Below, piece by piece: positions 16,668-24,125 of a stretch of DNA of 64,000 nt (within the stretch, counting starts at the first letter, position 1; the number at the start of each line of letters is the position of its first letter). Position numbers and translations under genes: made by a program. The stretch is from an uncultured Sterolibacterium sp. (GTDB taxonomy: Bacteria; Pseudomonadota; Gammaproteobacteria; Burkholderiales; Rhodocyclaceae): assembly GCA_903904605.1 (NCBI GenBank), contig CAIVDC010000017.1:1-64000 (forward strand). The letters run 5' to 3'. A model generated the notes under the pieces. That model searched no databases, had not been told where the DNA came from, and worked only from the letters and a program-made list of their open reading frames with translations.

Positions 16668-17676
16668 TCAGCGGATGATCCTGACCAATTCCGGGCTGAC
16701 CGCGCGAAGCCCGTCAGCCTGAATGTAATCGAGGTAGTTGGGCAACTTCCCGGCCTTGACCAGGCCATGTTGAATCGCCCACCGGGTCTGGTCATCGAGG
16801 GTCAGCAGGAGCCCCTGGTCGAGGCCGAGTTCATACTCGGCCGGATTGAAGAACCGCTTGAAGGTGGTTTCTGCGATACCGCTGGATCTGCTCATGATCT
16901 CGAGTGCGGCGGCCGGATTCGCGGTGATGTAGCTTTGCGCCCGGCGCAGCGCGGCAAGCAGCTTGCGGGTCCGGTCCGGATGCGCGGCGGCATAGCCGTG
17001 CCGCGCCACCACGCTGAGGCGGAAAGTATAGAGCGCCGCATTGGGAAAAGTGAAGCCCAGATCGCCGAGTCTTGCCTGGGTATCGGCCAGATGCGGCTGC
17101 CACATGCAGGCTGCGTCGATATGGCCGGCGAGCAGCGCTTCGGCCATCGCTTCCTGCTTCATGTCGAGCAAGCTCACTTCGGATGGCGCTATCCCATGGA
17201 TCAGCAGAAAGCTGTCCGCGACGAATTGGCCGCTGGAGCCGAAAGTCACGCCGAGTCGCTTGCCCTTCAGATCGCCGGGAGTCGTCGCCCGGTCGCGCCG
17301 GGCAATGATCGCGATCCCCCCGTCCGGGCGGTAGACGGTCGACAGCAGGTCGAGCTTGCGGTCGGACAGGATGGAGAACACGATCGGCGTATCGGCGGCA
17401 ACGGCAAAGTCGGCAGCGCCGCCGAACAGCGAGTCGAGGGCGGATCTTCCCGTGGTGTGCAGTTGCAGGTCGGCATCCAGTCCTTGATCGCGGAAGAAAC
17501 CCTGCGCTTGCGCCACGAAGAACAAGCCCGCGCCGGGCAGGGAAAGGCCGGCGATGACGATCTTCTCGGGGGGGGCCGCCGGGCGGCGGATGCCTCGTCG
17601 CCAGCCCCGCCGTGATGGCGATCCCGCATGCGACGGCAAGAGCGAGGAGCCACAAGCGGCGTTTTAGGGACGGCAC
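16668..17676 (-). pseudogene. ABC-type substrate-binding protein (NMT1/SsuA-like), frameshifted in a C8 tract
   Basis: A GTG start at 17676 opens a signal peptide (MPSLKRRLWLLALAVACG onward). The mature NMT1/THI5/SsuA-like domain (EKIVIAGLSLPGAGLFF, later LKGKRLGVTFGSSGQF and DAACMWQPH) lies in another frame. The two frames meet at a run of eight C on the coding strand (17568-17575). Removing one C would join them into a protein of about 335 residues. The domain otherwise looks conserved to its stop. No permease or ATPase gene accompanies it, so it probably serves as a periplasmic ligand receptor for the adjacent membrane GGDEF-EAL protein. The shift could be a sequencing error, a mutation or phase variation. 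Confidence 0.8.
17568..17575. repeat. G8/C8 homopolymer inside the solute-binding protein gene
   Basis: Eight G on the given strand (C on the coding strand) sit exactly where the signal-peptide frame and the mature-domain frame change over. Seven C would give one continuous frame. Such tracts are prone both to sequencing miscounts and to slipped-strand mutation. Confidence 0.9.
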
Positions 17677-18018
17677 CTTCTATCCTTCAATGTCATGACG
17701 CGGTCGTCTGCCGCGACGCTCTCGTCAGGGCAGGGAAGCTGCGGCGCAAGGTTCACTCCGGGGCATTGCCAGTGATATTTCCTTCGACATACCCCGCGCC
17801 GCCCCGCAGGCTACGCAAAATGCCGGATTCCGTCAATGACGGGAATCAAACCGGGTGCGATGGCCTTGGCCCATGCCCGGCATTGCCCCGTTCGGGGTAA
17901 TCCGGTATCGTCGTTGGACCATGCCAGAATCAGGCGCCGCCGGAGACGGCGGGATCGCTTGGGCATGGCCGACGCGAGAGCTTGGAAAGCGAACAACAGT
18001 AGAAAGGTTAAGGTCTGC
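17677..18018. other. Intergenic region between divergent solute-binding and HD-GYP genes
   Basis: This 342-bp gap should contain the promoters of both divergent units. A small inverted repeat CCCCG-TT-CGGGG occurs near 17885-17896. The frame can be read upstream of the HD-GYP start as far as 17836, but that stretch is arginine-rich and unlike any N-terminus of the family. I see no RNA gene. Confidence 0.35.
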
Positions 18019-19230
18019 ATGCTGAAAAAAATTGCCGTCGAACAACTGACCCTGGGCATGCATATCCACGAATTGTGCGGCTCGTGGATCGAGCATCCGT
18101 TCTGGCGCAGCAAGTTCGTCGTCACCGATCCGGCAGACCTTCGTCGCGTTCGCGAGAGCGGCGTCAGGGAACTTTGGATCGACGATGCCAAGGGCCTCGA
18201 CGTCGCCGTGGCCGCCGCCGAAGCCCCGGAACCGGCCAGGGCCGAGCCGCTGCCGACGGAGCCCGTCCGGCGCGAAGAGCCTCCGAAGCGGGTGTCCATG
18301 GCCGACGAACTGGATCGTGCGGCGAAGCTCTGCGCCAGGGCCAAGGAGGCGGTGGCCCTGATGTTCCGGGAAGTGCGCATGGGCAATGCCATCAATTCGC
18401 CGGCTGCGGGCGAGCTGGTAACTGAAATCACCGCCTCGGTGATGCGCAATCCCGGCGCTCTGGTCAGCCTCGCCCGTCTCAAGAACGCCGACGACTATAC
18501 CTACATGCACTCGGTGGCCATGTGTGCGCTCATGGTGGCGCTGGCGAAACAGTTGAGCCTGGATGAGTTATCGACGCGGGAAGCGGGCCTGGCCGGTCTG
18601 CTCCACGACATGGGCAAGGCGCTCACGCCCGAGGCGATTCTCAACAAGCCGGGCAAGCTCACGGAAGAGGAGTTCGCCGTGATCAGGCGGCACCCGGCGG
18701 AAGGTCACAAGATGCTGACGGAAGGCCGCGGGGTGGGCGAAATCCCGCTCGACGTCTGTCTCCATCACCACGAAAAGATGGACGGCAGCGGCTATCCGGA
18801 GCGCCTCTCCGGGGACGCGATCAGCGTCTACGCCAAGATGGCTGCGGTGTGCGACGTCTACGATGCCGTCACTTCCAATCGCCCCTACAACACCGGCTGG
18901 AACCCGGCCGAGGCGATCGCCAGGATGACCGAATGGTGCGGGGGCCATTTCGACCAGAAGATCTTCCAGGCCTTCGTGAAATGCGTCGGCATCTACCCGG
19001 TCGGCACTCTGGTGCTGATGAAATCGGGACGTCTAGCGGTGGTCGTGGAGCAGTCGGAGAACTCGCTGCTGACCCCGACCGTCAGGGTGTTCTTTTCCAC
19101 CCGGTCCCGCAGCTATGTCACGCCCGAGCTTCACGTGCTGTCGCGACCCGGCAGCACGGAAAAGATCGCCGGGCGCGAGGAACCCGGCAAATGGGGGATC
19201 GTCGACCTTGAGCGGTTCTGGGCGCGCTAG
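18019..19230 (+). CDS. HD-GYP domain c-di-GMP phosphodiesterase (DUF3391 N-terminus)
   Basis: The ATG at 18019 gives 403 residues that begin with the DUF3391-type segment (KIAVEQLTLGMHI), typical for this family. This is preferred over an upstream extension. The HD-GYP domain (about 150-320) has the HDMGK metal site and the HHHEKMDGSGYP signature, followed by a C-terminal region with a YPVGTLVLM segment. Family members hydrolyse c-di-GMP to GMP or pGpG using a bi- or trinuclear metal centre. It is transcribed away from the solute-binding/GGDEF operon and may balance it. It has no membrane helices. Confidence 0.92.
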   Translation: MLKKIAVEQLTLGMHIHELCGSWIEHPFWRSKFVVTDPADLRRVRESGVRELWIDDAKGLDVAVAAAEAPEPARAEPLPTEPVRREEPPKRVSMADELDRAAKLCARAKEAVALMFREVRMGNAINSPAAGELVTEITASVMRNPGALVSLARLKNADDYTYMHSVAMCALMVALAKQLSLDELSTREAGLAGLLHDMGKALTPEAILNKPGKLTEEEFAVIRRHPAEGHKMLTEGRGVGEIPLDVCLHHHEKMDGSGYPERLSGDAISVYAKMAAVCDVYDAVTSNRPYNTGWNPAEAIARMTEWCGGHFDQKIFQAFVKCVGIYPVGTLVLMKSGRLAVVVEQSENSLLTPTVRVFFSTRSRSYVTPELHVLSRPGSTEKIAGREEPGKWGIVDLERFWAR

Positions 19231-19347
19231 GCGGTCCGACCCGGGTCACCGCAGCGGCCGAAGCGGCGCGAGGGCGACTGCGTAGGCGCAGTGCAATGCC
19301 GGCGCAAGGGCCCGGCCTCGATTCGCCGGCAGACGCTTTAGCTGCCA

Positions 19348-19375
19348 TTTACAATTACTGCCCAGGCAGTATAAT
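19348..19375 (+). promoter_or_regulatory. Sigma-70-type promoter of the marR-emrAB operon
   Basis: TTTACA at 19348-19353 and TATAAT at 19370-19375 are separated by 16 bases, close to the sigma-70 consensus. The MarR start codon lies only 8 bases after the -10 box. Transcription from this promoter would therefore give a leaderless or nearly leaderless mRNA. Confidence 0.65.
19356..19371. promoter_or_regulatory. MarR-type operator, perfect inverted repeat TACTGCC-CA-GGCAGTA
   Basis: Seven-base arms flank a two-base centre, with flanking CAATT / AATTG extending the symmetry imperfectly. The site fills the spacer between the -35 and -10 boxes. A MarR dimer bound here would block RNA polymerase and repress both its own gene and the efflux genes downstream. 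The site was read from the sequence; binding is inferred. Confidence 0.7.
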
Positions 19376-19383
19376 TGGCCGCC

Positions 19384-19824
19384 ATGACGAAACAAGCCGC
19401 AGCGCAGGGGACGATAGGTTCCGTTGCCCACCTGATTGCCCAGATCCGGCAGAAACTGGTCGAGTCGGTCGAAACAGGACTGGCGCCGCTGGGCCTGACC
19501 CACGCTCAGTTCGTGGTCGTGGTCCAGCTGGCCAATGGCATGGCCGGGACGCCTGCGGAGTTTTGCCGCCTGCTCAGCTACGATTCGGGTGCGATGACCC
19601 GGCTCCTCGACAGGATAGAAGAGAAAGGCATCATCAGACGAGTACGCAGCAGCAAGGACAGGCGTTCGGTGGGGCTGGAGCTGACCGACAAGGGCCTCGA
19701 ACTCTACCCCAGCATCGTGCCCGTCATCCAGGGCGTCAATAAGCGGCTGTTGCGGGGCTTCTCGAAGGCCGAGGCGCGGACGCTCGAGCAGTTCCTGCAA
19801 CGAATGCTGGCCAACGAGGCATAG
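19384..19824 (+). CDS. MarR-family transcriptional repressor of the efflux operon
   Basis: The 146-residue protein has a winged helix-turn-helix with TPAEFCRLLSYDSGAMTRLLDRIEEKG and a basic wing (RRVRSSKDRRSVGLELTDKG), typical of MarR/EmrR. Dimerising helices flank it. It probably binds the inverted repeat 13 bases upstream of its own start and releases it when bound by aromatic drugs or phenolics, as EmrR does for emrAB. A TTG nine bases earlier in frame is a less likely start. The NodT, EmrA and EmrB genes follow on the same strand. Confidence 0.9.
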   Translation: MTKQAAAQGTIGSVAHLIAQIRQKLVESVETGLAPLGLTHAQFVVVVQLANGMAGTPAEFCRLLSYDSGAMTRLLDRIEEKGIIRRVRSSKDRRSVGLELTDKGLELYPSIVPVIQGVNKRLLRGFSKAEARTLEQFLQRMLANEA

Positions 19825-19860
19825 ATGAAGATGCCGGGCAGACGGCTCTAGAGAACCGAT

Positions 19861-21300
19861 ATGAATATTCGACGGCAAGCCATCCTGGGTGTACTTGTCT
19901 TCGCCACTGCCGCGTGCGCGGACATGAGGGGGCTTGCGCCCCATGCCGTTCCGGGTGACGCCGGCAATCTCGCCGCTTCCCGGAGCGTTCGGGACGTCCC
20001 TGCTGCCGACTGGCCGGGCAAGGACTGGTGGCGGCGTTTCAACGATCCGCAGCTGGATGCGCTCATCGATGAGGCGATCGCCGCCAATCCCAGCCTCAAG
20101 ATCGCGGAAGCGCGATTGCGCAAGGCCCGGGCGCAGGTCGAGGGAACCCGGTCCGCGCTGCAGCCGAAAGTCGATGGCAGCCTGACCATGATGCAGGAGA
20201 GATACAGCGAGAACTTCATCTATCCGCCGCCATTTGCCGGAACCTGGAATGTCCAGAACCAGGCGACGCTCGATTTCAGCTATGAACTCGATTTCTGGGG
20301 CAAGAACCGCTCGGCCCTGGAGGCTGCCCTGGGCACGGCCAAGGCCGCCGAGGCGGACGCTTTTGCCGCGCGACTCATGGTCTCGGTGGCGATCGCGCAC
20401 AGCTATGTCGGACTGCAGCGCGCGTTTGCCCGGCGAGATATTGCCGAGGCCTTGCAGCGGCAGCGTGAACGCATTCACCAACTCACCACCCGGCGCTTCG
20501 CCGCGGGACTGGACTCCAGGGTCGAACTCAAGCAAGCCGAAACCGCCATTCCCGCGATCCGCGAACAGATCTCGGCCATCAATGAAGCCATCGACCTCGG
20601 CCGCAACCAGATTGCCGCTCTCCTGGGCCAGGGTCCGGACCGCGGACTGGCCATTGCCCGGCCCCGGATCAGTCCAGGGCAAGCGCTGACACTGCCGTCC
20701 CGTCTTCCGGCCGAACTGGTCGGCCGGCGCCCCGATGTCGTCGCCCAGCGCTGGCGCGTCGAGGCTGCGGCGAAGGATATCGATGTCGCCAAGGCACAGT
20801 TCTATCCCGACATAAACCTCACGGCTTTCCTCGGCCTGCAGAGCATCGGCCTGTCCGAGTTCATGAAGACGACCAGCGCCATAGCCGGCGTCGGTCCGGC
20901 CTTGAGTCTGCCGGTTTTCGACGGCGGCCGGCGCCGCGGCAATCTGGCCGGCAAGGATGCCGACTACGATATTGCCGTCGAACAATACAACGGCACGCTG
21001 GTCGATGCGCTGCGCGAGGTGGTCGATCAACTCTCCTCGTTCCGTGCCGTGTCGGAACAGTCCGGGCAACAGCGACGGGTGCTCGAACGCACCCGGGAGT
21101 CGCTCGATCTCTCCCGCCTGCGTTACCGCGAAGGCTTGATCAACTACCTGCAGGTCCTGGCCGCCGAGGCGCAGCTCCTCGACCAGCAAAGCAGGGCCGC
21201 GGACCTCGATGCCCGCGAACTCGATTTGTCGATCAGCCTGATCCGCGCCTTGGGCGGCGGCTATGACGGCGAATTCAAGTCCACCTCGATTCACCCTTAA
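19861..21300 (+). CDS. NodT/TolC-type outer membrane efflux lipoprotein
   Basis: The 479-residue protein has a short signal peptide with a lipobox-like stretch ending at Cys19 (ATAAC). Two outer-membrane-efflux repeats form long helices (for example WRRFNDPQLDALIDEA at the start and LVGRRPDVVAQRWRVEAA in the middle), as in NodT/OprM proteins. It forms the outer membrane channel of the tripartite pump with the EmrA- and EmrB-like proteins encoded directly downstream. Spacing to the MarR gene is 36 bases and to the emrA-like gene 26 bases. Confidence 0.92.
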   Translation: MNIRRQAILGVLVFATAACADMRGLAPHAVPGDAGNLAASRSVRDVPAADWPGKDWWRRFNDPQLDALIDEAIAANPSLKIAEARLRKARAQVEGTRSALQPKVDGSLTMMQERYSENFIYPPPFAGTWNVQNQATLDFSYELDFWGKNRSALEAALGTAKAAEADAFAARLMVSVAIAHSYVGLQRAFARRDIAEALQRQRERIHQLTTRRFAAGLDSRVELKQAETAIPAIREQISAINEAIDLGRNQIAALLGQGPDRGLAIARPRISPGQALTLPSRLPAELVGRRPDVVAQRWRVEAAAKDIDVAKAQFYPDINLTAFLGLQSIGLSEFMKTTSAIAGVGPALSLPVFDGGRRRGNLAGKDADYDIAVEQYNGTLVDALREVVDQLSSFRAVSEQSGQQRRVLERTRESLDLSRLRYREGLINYLQVLAAEAQLLDQQSRAADLDARELDLSISLIRALGGGYDGEFKSTSIHP

Positions 21301-21326
21301 GCCCACATTTCTAGAAGAAGCAGATC

Positions 21327-22541
21327 ATGGACAACGACAACACAGCCGCTGCGGCGCCTGCGGCAGCGGACGGCAGCAAAGGCGGCAACGGCAAGCGCGG
21401 CAGGATGCTGACTGTCGTCCTCGGCTTTTTCGTGCTCTGCGGCATCGCTTACGGCATATACTGGGTGCTGGTCTCGCGTTACCAGGAGTCCACCGACGAT
21501 GCCTATGTCAACGGCAATGTCGTGCAGATCACGCCGCAGCAGGGCGGCACCGTGGTGGCGATCGCCGCCGACAACACCGACCTGGTGAAGGCCGGCCAGA
21601 TCCTGGTGCAACTCGACCCTTCCGATGCCAGCGTCGCCCTGGCGGCAGCCGATGCGCAACTGGCCAAGACGGTCAGGCAGGTGCGCAATCTGTTTGCCAC
21701 CACCGACCAGGTTCAGGCCAACGTCAGAATGCGCGAAGCGGACTTCGCCAAGGCCCAGGAGGATCTCGCGCGGCGCGAGCGGCTGGCCGATTCGGGGGCG
21801 GTCGCCGGGGAAGATCTCCAGCATGCCCGCGACCTGCAGAAGATCGCACAGGCCGCGCTAGCCGCCGCCCGGGATCAGGCCGCGGCCAACCGGGCCCTGG
21901 TCGATCAGACCACGCTCGAGAACCACCCGGAGGTGCGCTATGCCGCCGGCAAAGTGCGGGAAGCTTACCTGGCCCTGGCCCGGACCAAAATTCCCGCTCC
22001 GGTATCGGGCCAGGTGACCAAGCGCAGCGTGCAACTCGGGCAGCGTGTCGGCCCGGGCATGCCGCTGATGGCGCTGGTTCCGCTGGATCAGCTCTGGGTC
22101 GATGCGAACTTCAAGGAAGCCCAGCTCCAGCATGTCCATATCGGACAGAAGGCGAAACTCAGCGCGGACCTGTACGGCAGCCAGGTCGAATACGACGGCA
22201 AGGTGGTGGGGCTGGACGCCGGCACCGGCAGCGCCTTCTCCCTGCTGCCGGCGCAGAATGCCTCGGGCAACTGGATCAAGGTGGTGCAGCGGGTGCCGGT
22301 ACGCATCGCGCTCGATCCGGCGCAATTGGCCCGGCATCCGCTGCGTATCGGCCTGTCGATGGCGGTGACCGTGACTGTCGACCTGGGCGAGGGACCGGCC
22401 GTTGCCGAAGCGCCGCGTGCCGCTCCCGCCTATGTCACGTCGGTGTTCGACGAGAATCGCGGCAAGGACGAGGCGGCCGTCGCCCGGATCATCCGGGCCA
22501 ATGCCGGCGGTTTCCCGAAGCACAGCGCTGCGCATCCCTAG
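21327..22541 (+). CDS. emrA: EmrA-type membrane fusion protein
   Basis: The 404-residue periplasmic adaptor has one N-terminal membrane helix (about 28-50). A biotinyl-lipoyl half follows (DDAYVNGNVVQITPQQGGTV), then an alpha-helical hairpin rich in Ala/Gln, the second lipoyl half (KIPAPVSGQVTKRSVQLGQ) and beta-barrel segments. It links the inner membrane EmrB-like transporter to the NodT channel. The gene order channel-EmrA-EmrB under a MarR regulator is common in betaproteobacteria. Confidence 0.92.
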   Translation: MDNDNTAAAAPAAADGSKGGNGKRGRMLTVVLGFFVLCGIAYGIYWVLVSRYQESTDDAYVNGNVVQITPQQGGTVVAIAADNTDLVKAGQILVQLDPSDASVALAAADAQLAKTVRQVRNLFATTDQVQANVRMREADFAKAQEDLARRERLADSGAVAGEDLQHARDLQKIAQAALAAARDQAAANRALVDQTTLENHPEVRYAAGKVREAYLALARTKIPAPVSGQVTKRSVQLGQRVGPGMPLMALVPLDQLWVDANFKEAQLQHVHIGQKAKLSADLYGSQVEYDGKVVGLDAGTGSAFSLLPAQNASGNWIKVVQRVPVRIALDPAQLARHPLRIGLSMAVTVTVDLGEGPAVAEAPRAAPAYVTSVFDENRGKDEAAVARIIRANAGGFPKHSAAHP

Positions 22542-22562
22542 CGCAGTTTCGGAGGCCGGGTG

Positions 22563-24092
22563 ATGGATGCAAAGCCGATGATGGGGGGGGAGCGGGCGCT
22601 GGTGACGTTCGCACTCGCGCTGGGCACCTTCATGCAGGTTCTCGACAGCTCCATCGCCAACGTGGCGATTCCCGCCCTGTCGGGCGATCTGGGCGTCTCG
22701 CCGACCCAGGGTACCTGGGTCATCACTTCGTTCGTGGTCAGCAACGCCATCACCATTCCGCTGACCGGGTGGATGGCGAGGCGCTTCGGCGAAGTGCGCC
22801 TGTTCACCTTTGCCATCCTGCTCTTCAGCCTCGCTTCCTGGGGCTGCGGCCTGTCCAACAGCATGGGCATGCTGATCGTTTTCCGCGTGATCCAGGGCGC
22901 CGTGGCCGGTCCGATGATTCCGCTCTCGCAGAGCCTGATGCTGAGCATCTACCCGCCGGAGAAGAAGAACACCGCGCTCGCGCTGTGGTCGGTGACGGTC
23001 CTGATTGCGCCGATCTGCGGACCGATACTCGGCGGCTGGATCACCGATAACATCAGCTGGCCATGGATCTTCTACATCAACGTGCCGGTGGGGCTGCTGT
23101 GCACCTACGTCACCTGGGAACGCATGCGGCTGCGCGAGACGAAGATCTTCAAGCTGCCCATCGACGCCGTCGGCCTGGCCCTGCTGGCCATCGGCATCGG
23201 CAGCCTGCAGATTCTGCTCGACAAGGGCAAGGAACTGGACTGGTTCAATTCCTCCTTCATCGTGATCCTGGCCATCGTCGCCGCCATCACCCTGTCGGTG
23301 CTGGTGGTCTGGGAACTCACCGCGGAACATCCGATCATCGACCTTCACCTTTTCGCCAGCCGCAACTTCATGGCCGGAGCCCTGGCCACCAGCGCCGGCT
23401 ATATGGTGTTTTTCGGCAGCGTGGTGATCCTTCCCCTATGGCTGCAGACGCAACTCGGCTACACGCCCACCTGGGCAGGGCTGGCGACGGCGCCCTCGGG
23501 CGTGCTCGCCATCGCCCTGACGCCCTATCTGGGACGCAATATGCATCGCTTCGATCCCCGCCGGCTCGCGAGCATCAGCTTCGTCGTGTTCGCCTTCTGC
23601 TGTTTTTGGCGGACATACTTCAACACCGACGCCGACTACGCCACCATCGCCATGCCGCAGTTTATCCAGGGCATCGCCGTCGCATGTTTCTTCCTGCCCC
23701 TGTTCGGCATTACCATCGCAGGCCTGCCGCCCGACCGGATCGCCAGCGCCGCCGGTCTTTCCAATGCGCTGCGCGTGATGGCCGGCGGTTTCGGCACATC
23801 GCTCAGCACCACCCTTTGGGAGCGGCGCGAGTCGGTGCATCATGCCCAACTGGCCGAAAACATCAGCGCCTTCAGCCCGGTGCTGCGTCAGGGCATGGAT
23901 CAGATGCAAAGCCTGGGTTTCGGGGCGGCGCAAAGCTACAGCTACATCGAAAGGGCCATCACCGTCCAGGCCTATATGCTGTCCACCATCGACGTGTTCT
24001 GGCTCTCCGGCTGGATCTTTCTGGTCCTGATCCCGCTGGTATGGCTCGCCAAGCCACCGTTCACGCATGGCAGCATCGCGGCGGCCGAGTGA
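22563..24092 (+). CDS. emrB: EmrB-type MFS multidrug transporter (DHA2 family)
   Basis: The protein has 509 residues with about 14 membrane helices. Motif C-like and DHA2 features include FMQVLDSSIANVAIPAL in helix 1 and the GWMARRFGEVRLF loop between helices 2 and 3. It exports hydrophobic drugs by proton antiport through EmrA and the outer membrane channel. GGAGG at 22551-22555 favours the ATG at 22563 over a GTG at 22560. It is the last gene of the operon and is followed by the convergent M16 peptidase gene. Confidence 0.92.
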   Translation: MDAKPMMGGERALVTFALALGTFMQVLDSSIANVAIPALSGDLGVSPTQGTWVITSFVVSNAITIPLTGWMARRFGEVRLFTFAILLFSLASWGCGLSNSMGMLIVFRVIQGAVAGPMIPLSQSLMLSIYPPEKKNTALALWSVTVLIAPICGPILGGWITDNISWPWIFYINVPVGLLCTYVTWERMRLRETKIFKLPIDAVGLALLAIGIGSLQILLDKGKELDWFNSSFIVILAIVAAITLSVLVVWELTAEHPIIDLHLFASRNFMAGALATSAGYMVFFGSVVILPLWLQTQLGYTPTWAGLATAPSGVLAIALTPYLGRNMHRFDPRRLASISFVVFAFCCFWRTYFNTDADYATIAMPQFIQGIAVACFFLPLFGITIAGLPPDRIASAAGLSNALRVMAGGFGTSLSTTLWERRESVHHAQLAENISAFSPVLRQGMDQMQSLGFGAAQSYSYIERAITVQAYMLSTIDVFWLSGWIFLVLIPLVWLAKPPFTHGSIAAAE

Positions 24093-24125
24093 GCGCGGCA
24101 ATGGTTCGGCCAACCGGGTCTGCCG

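Noticed and set aside
19246..21306. A 686-codon minus-strand frame over the MarR and NodT genes
   Set aside because: It is a shadow of two recognised plus-strand genes and would cover their promoter and operator.
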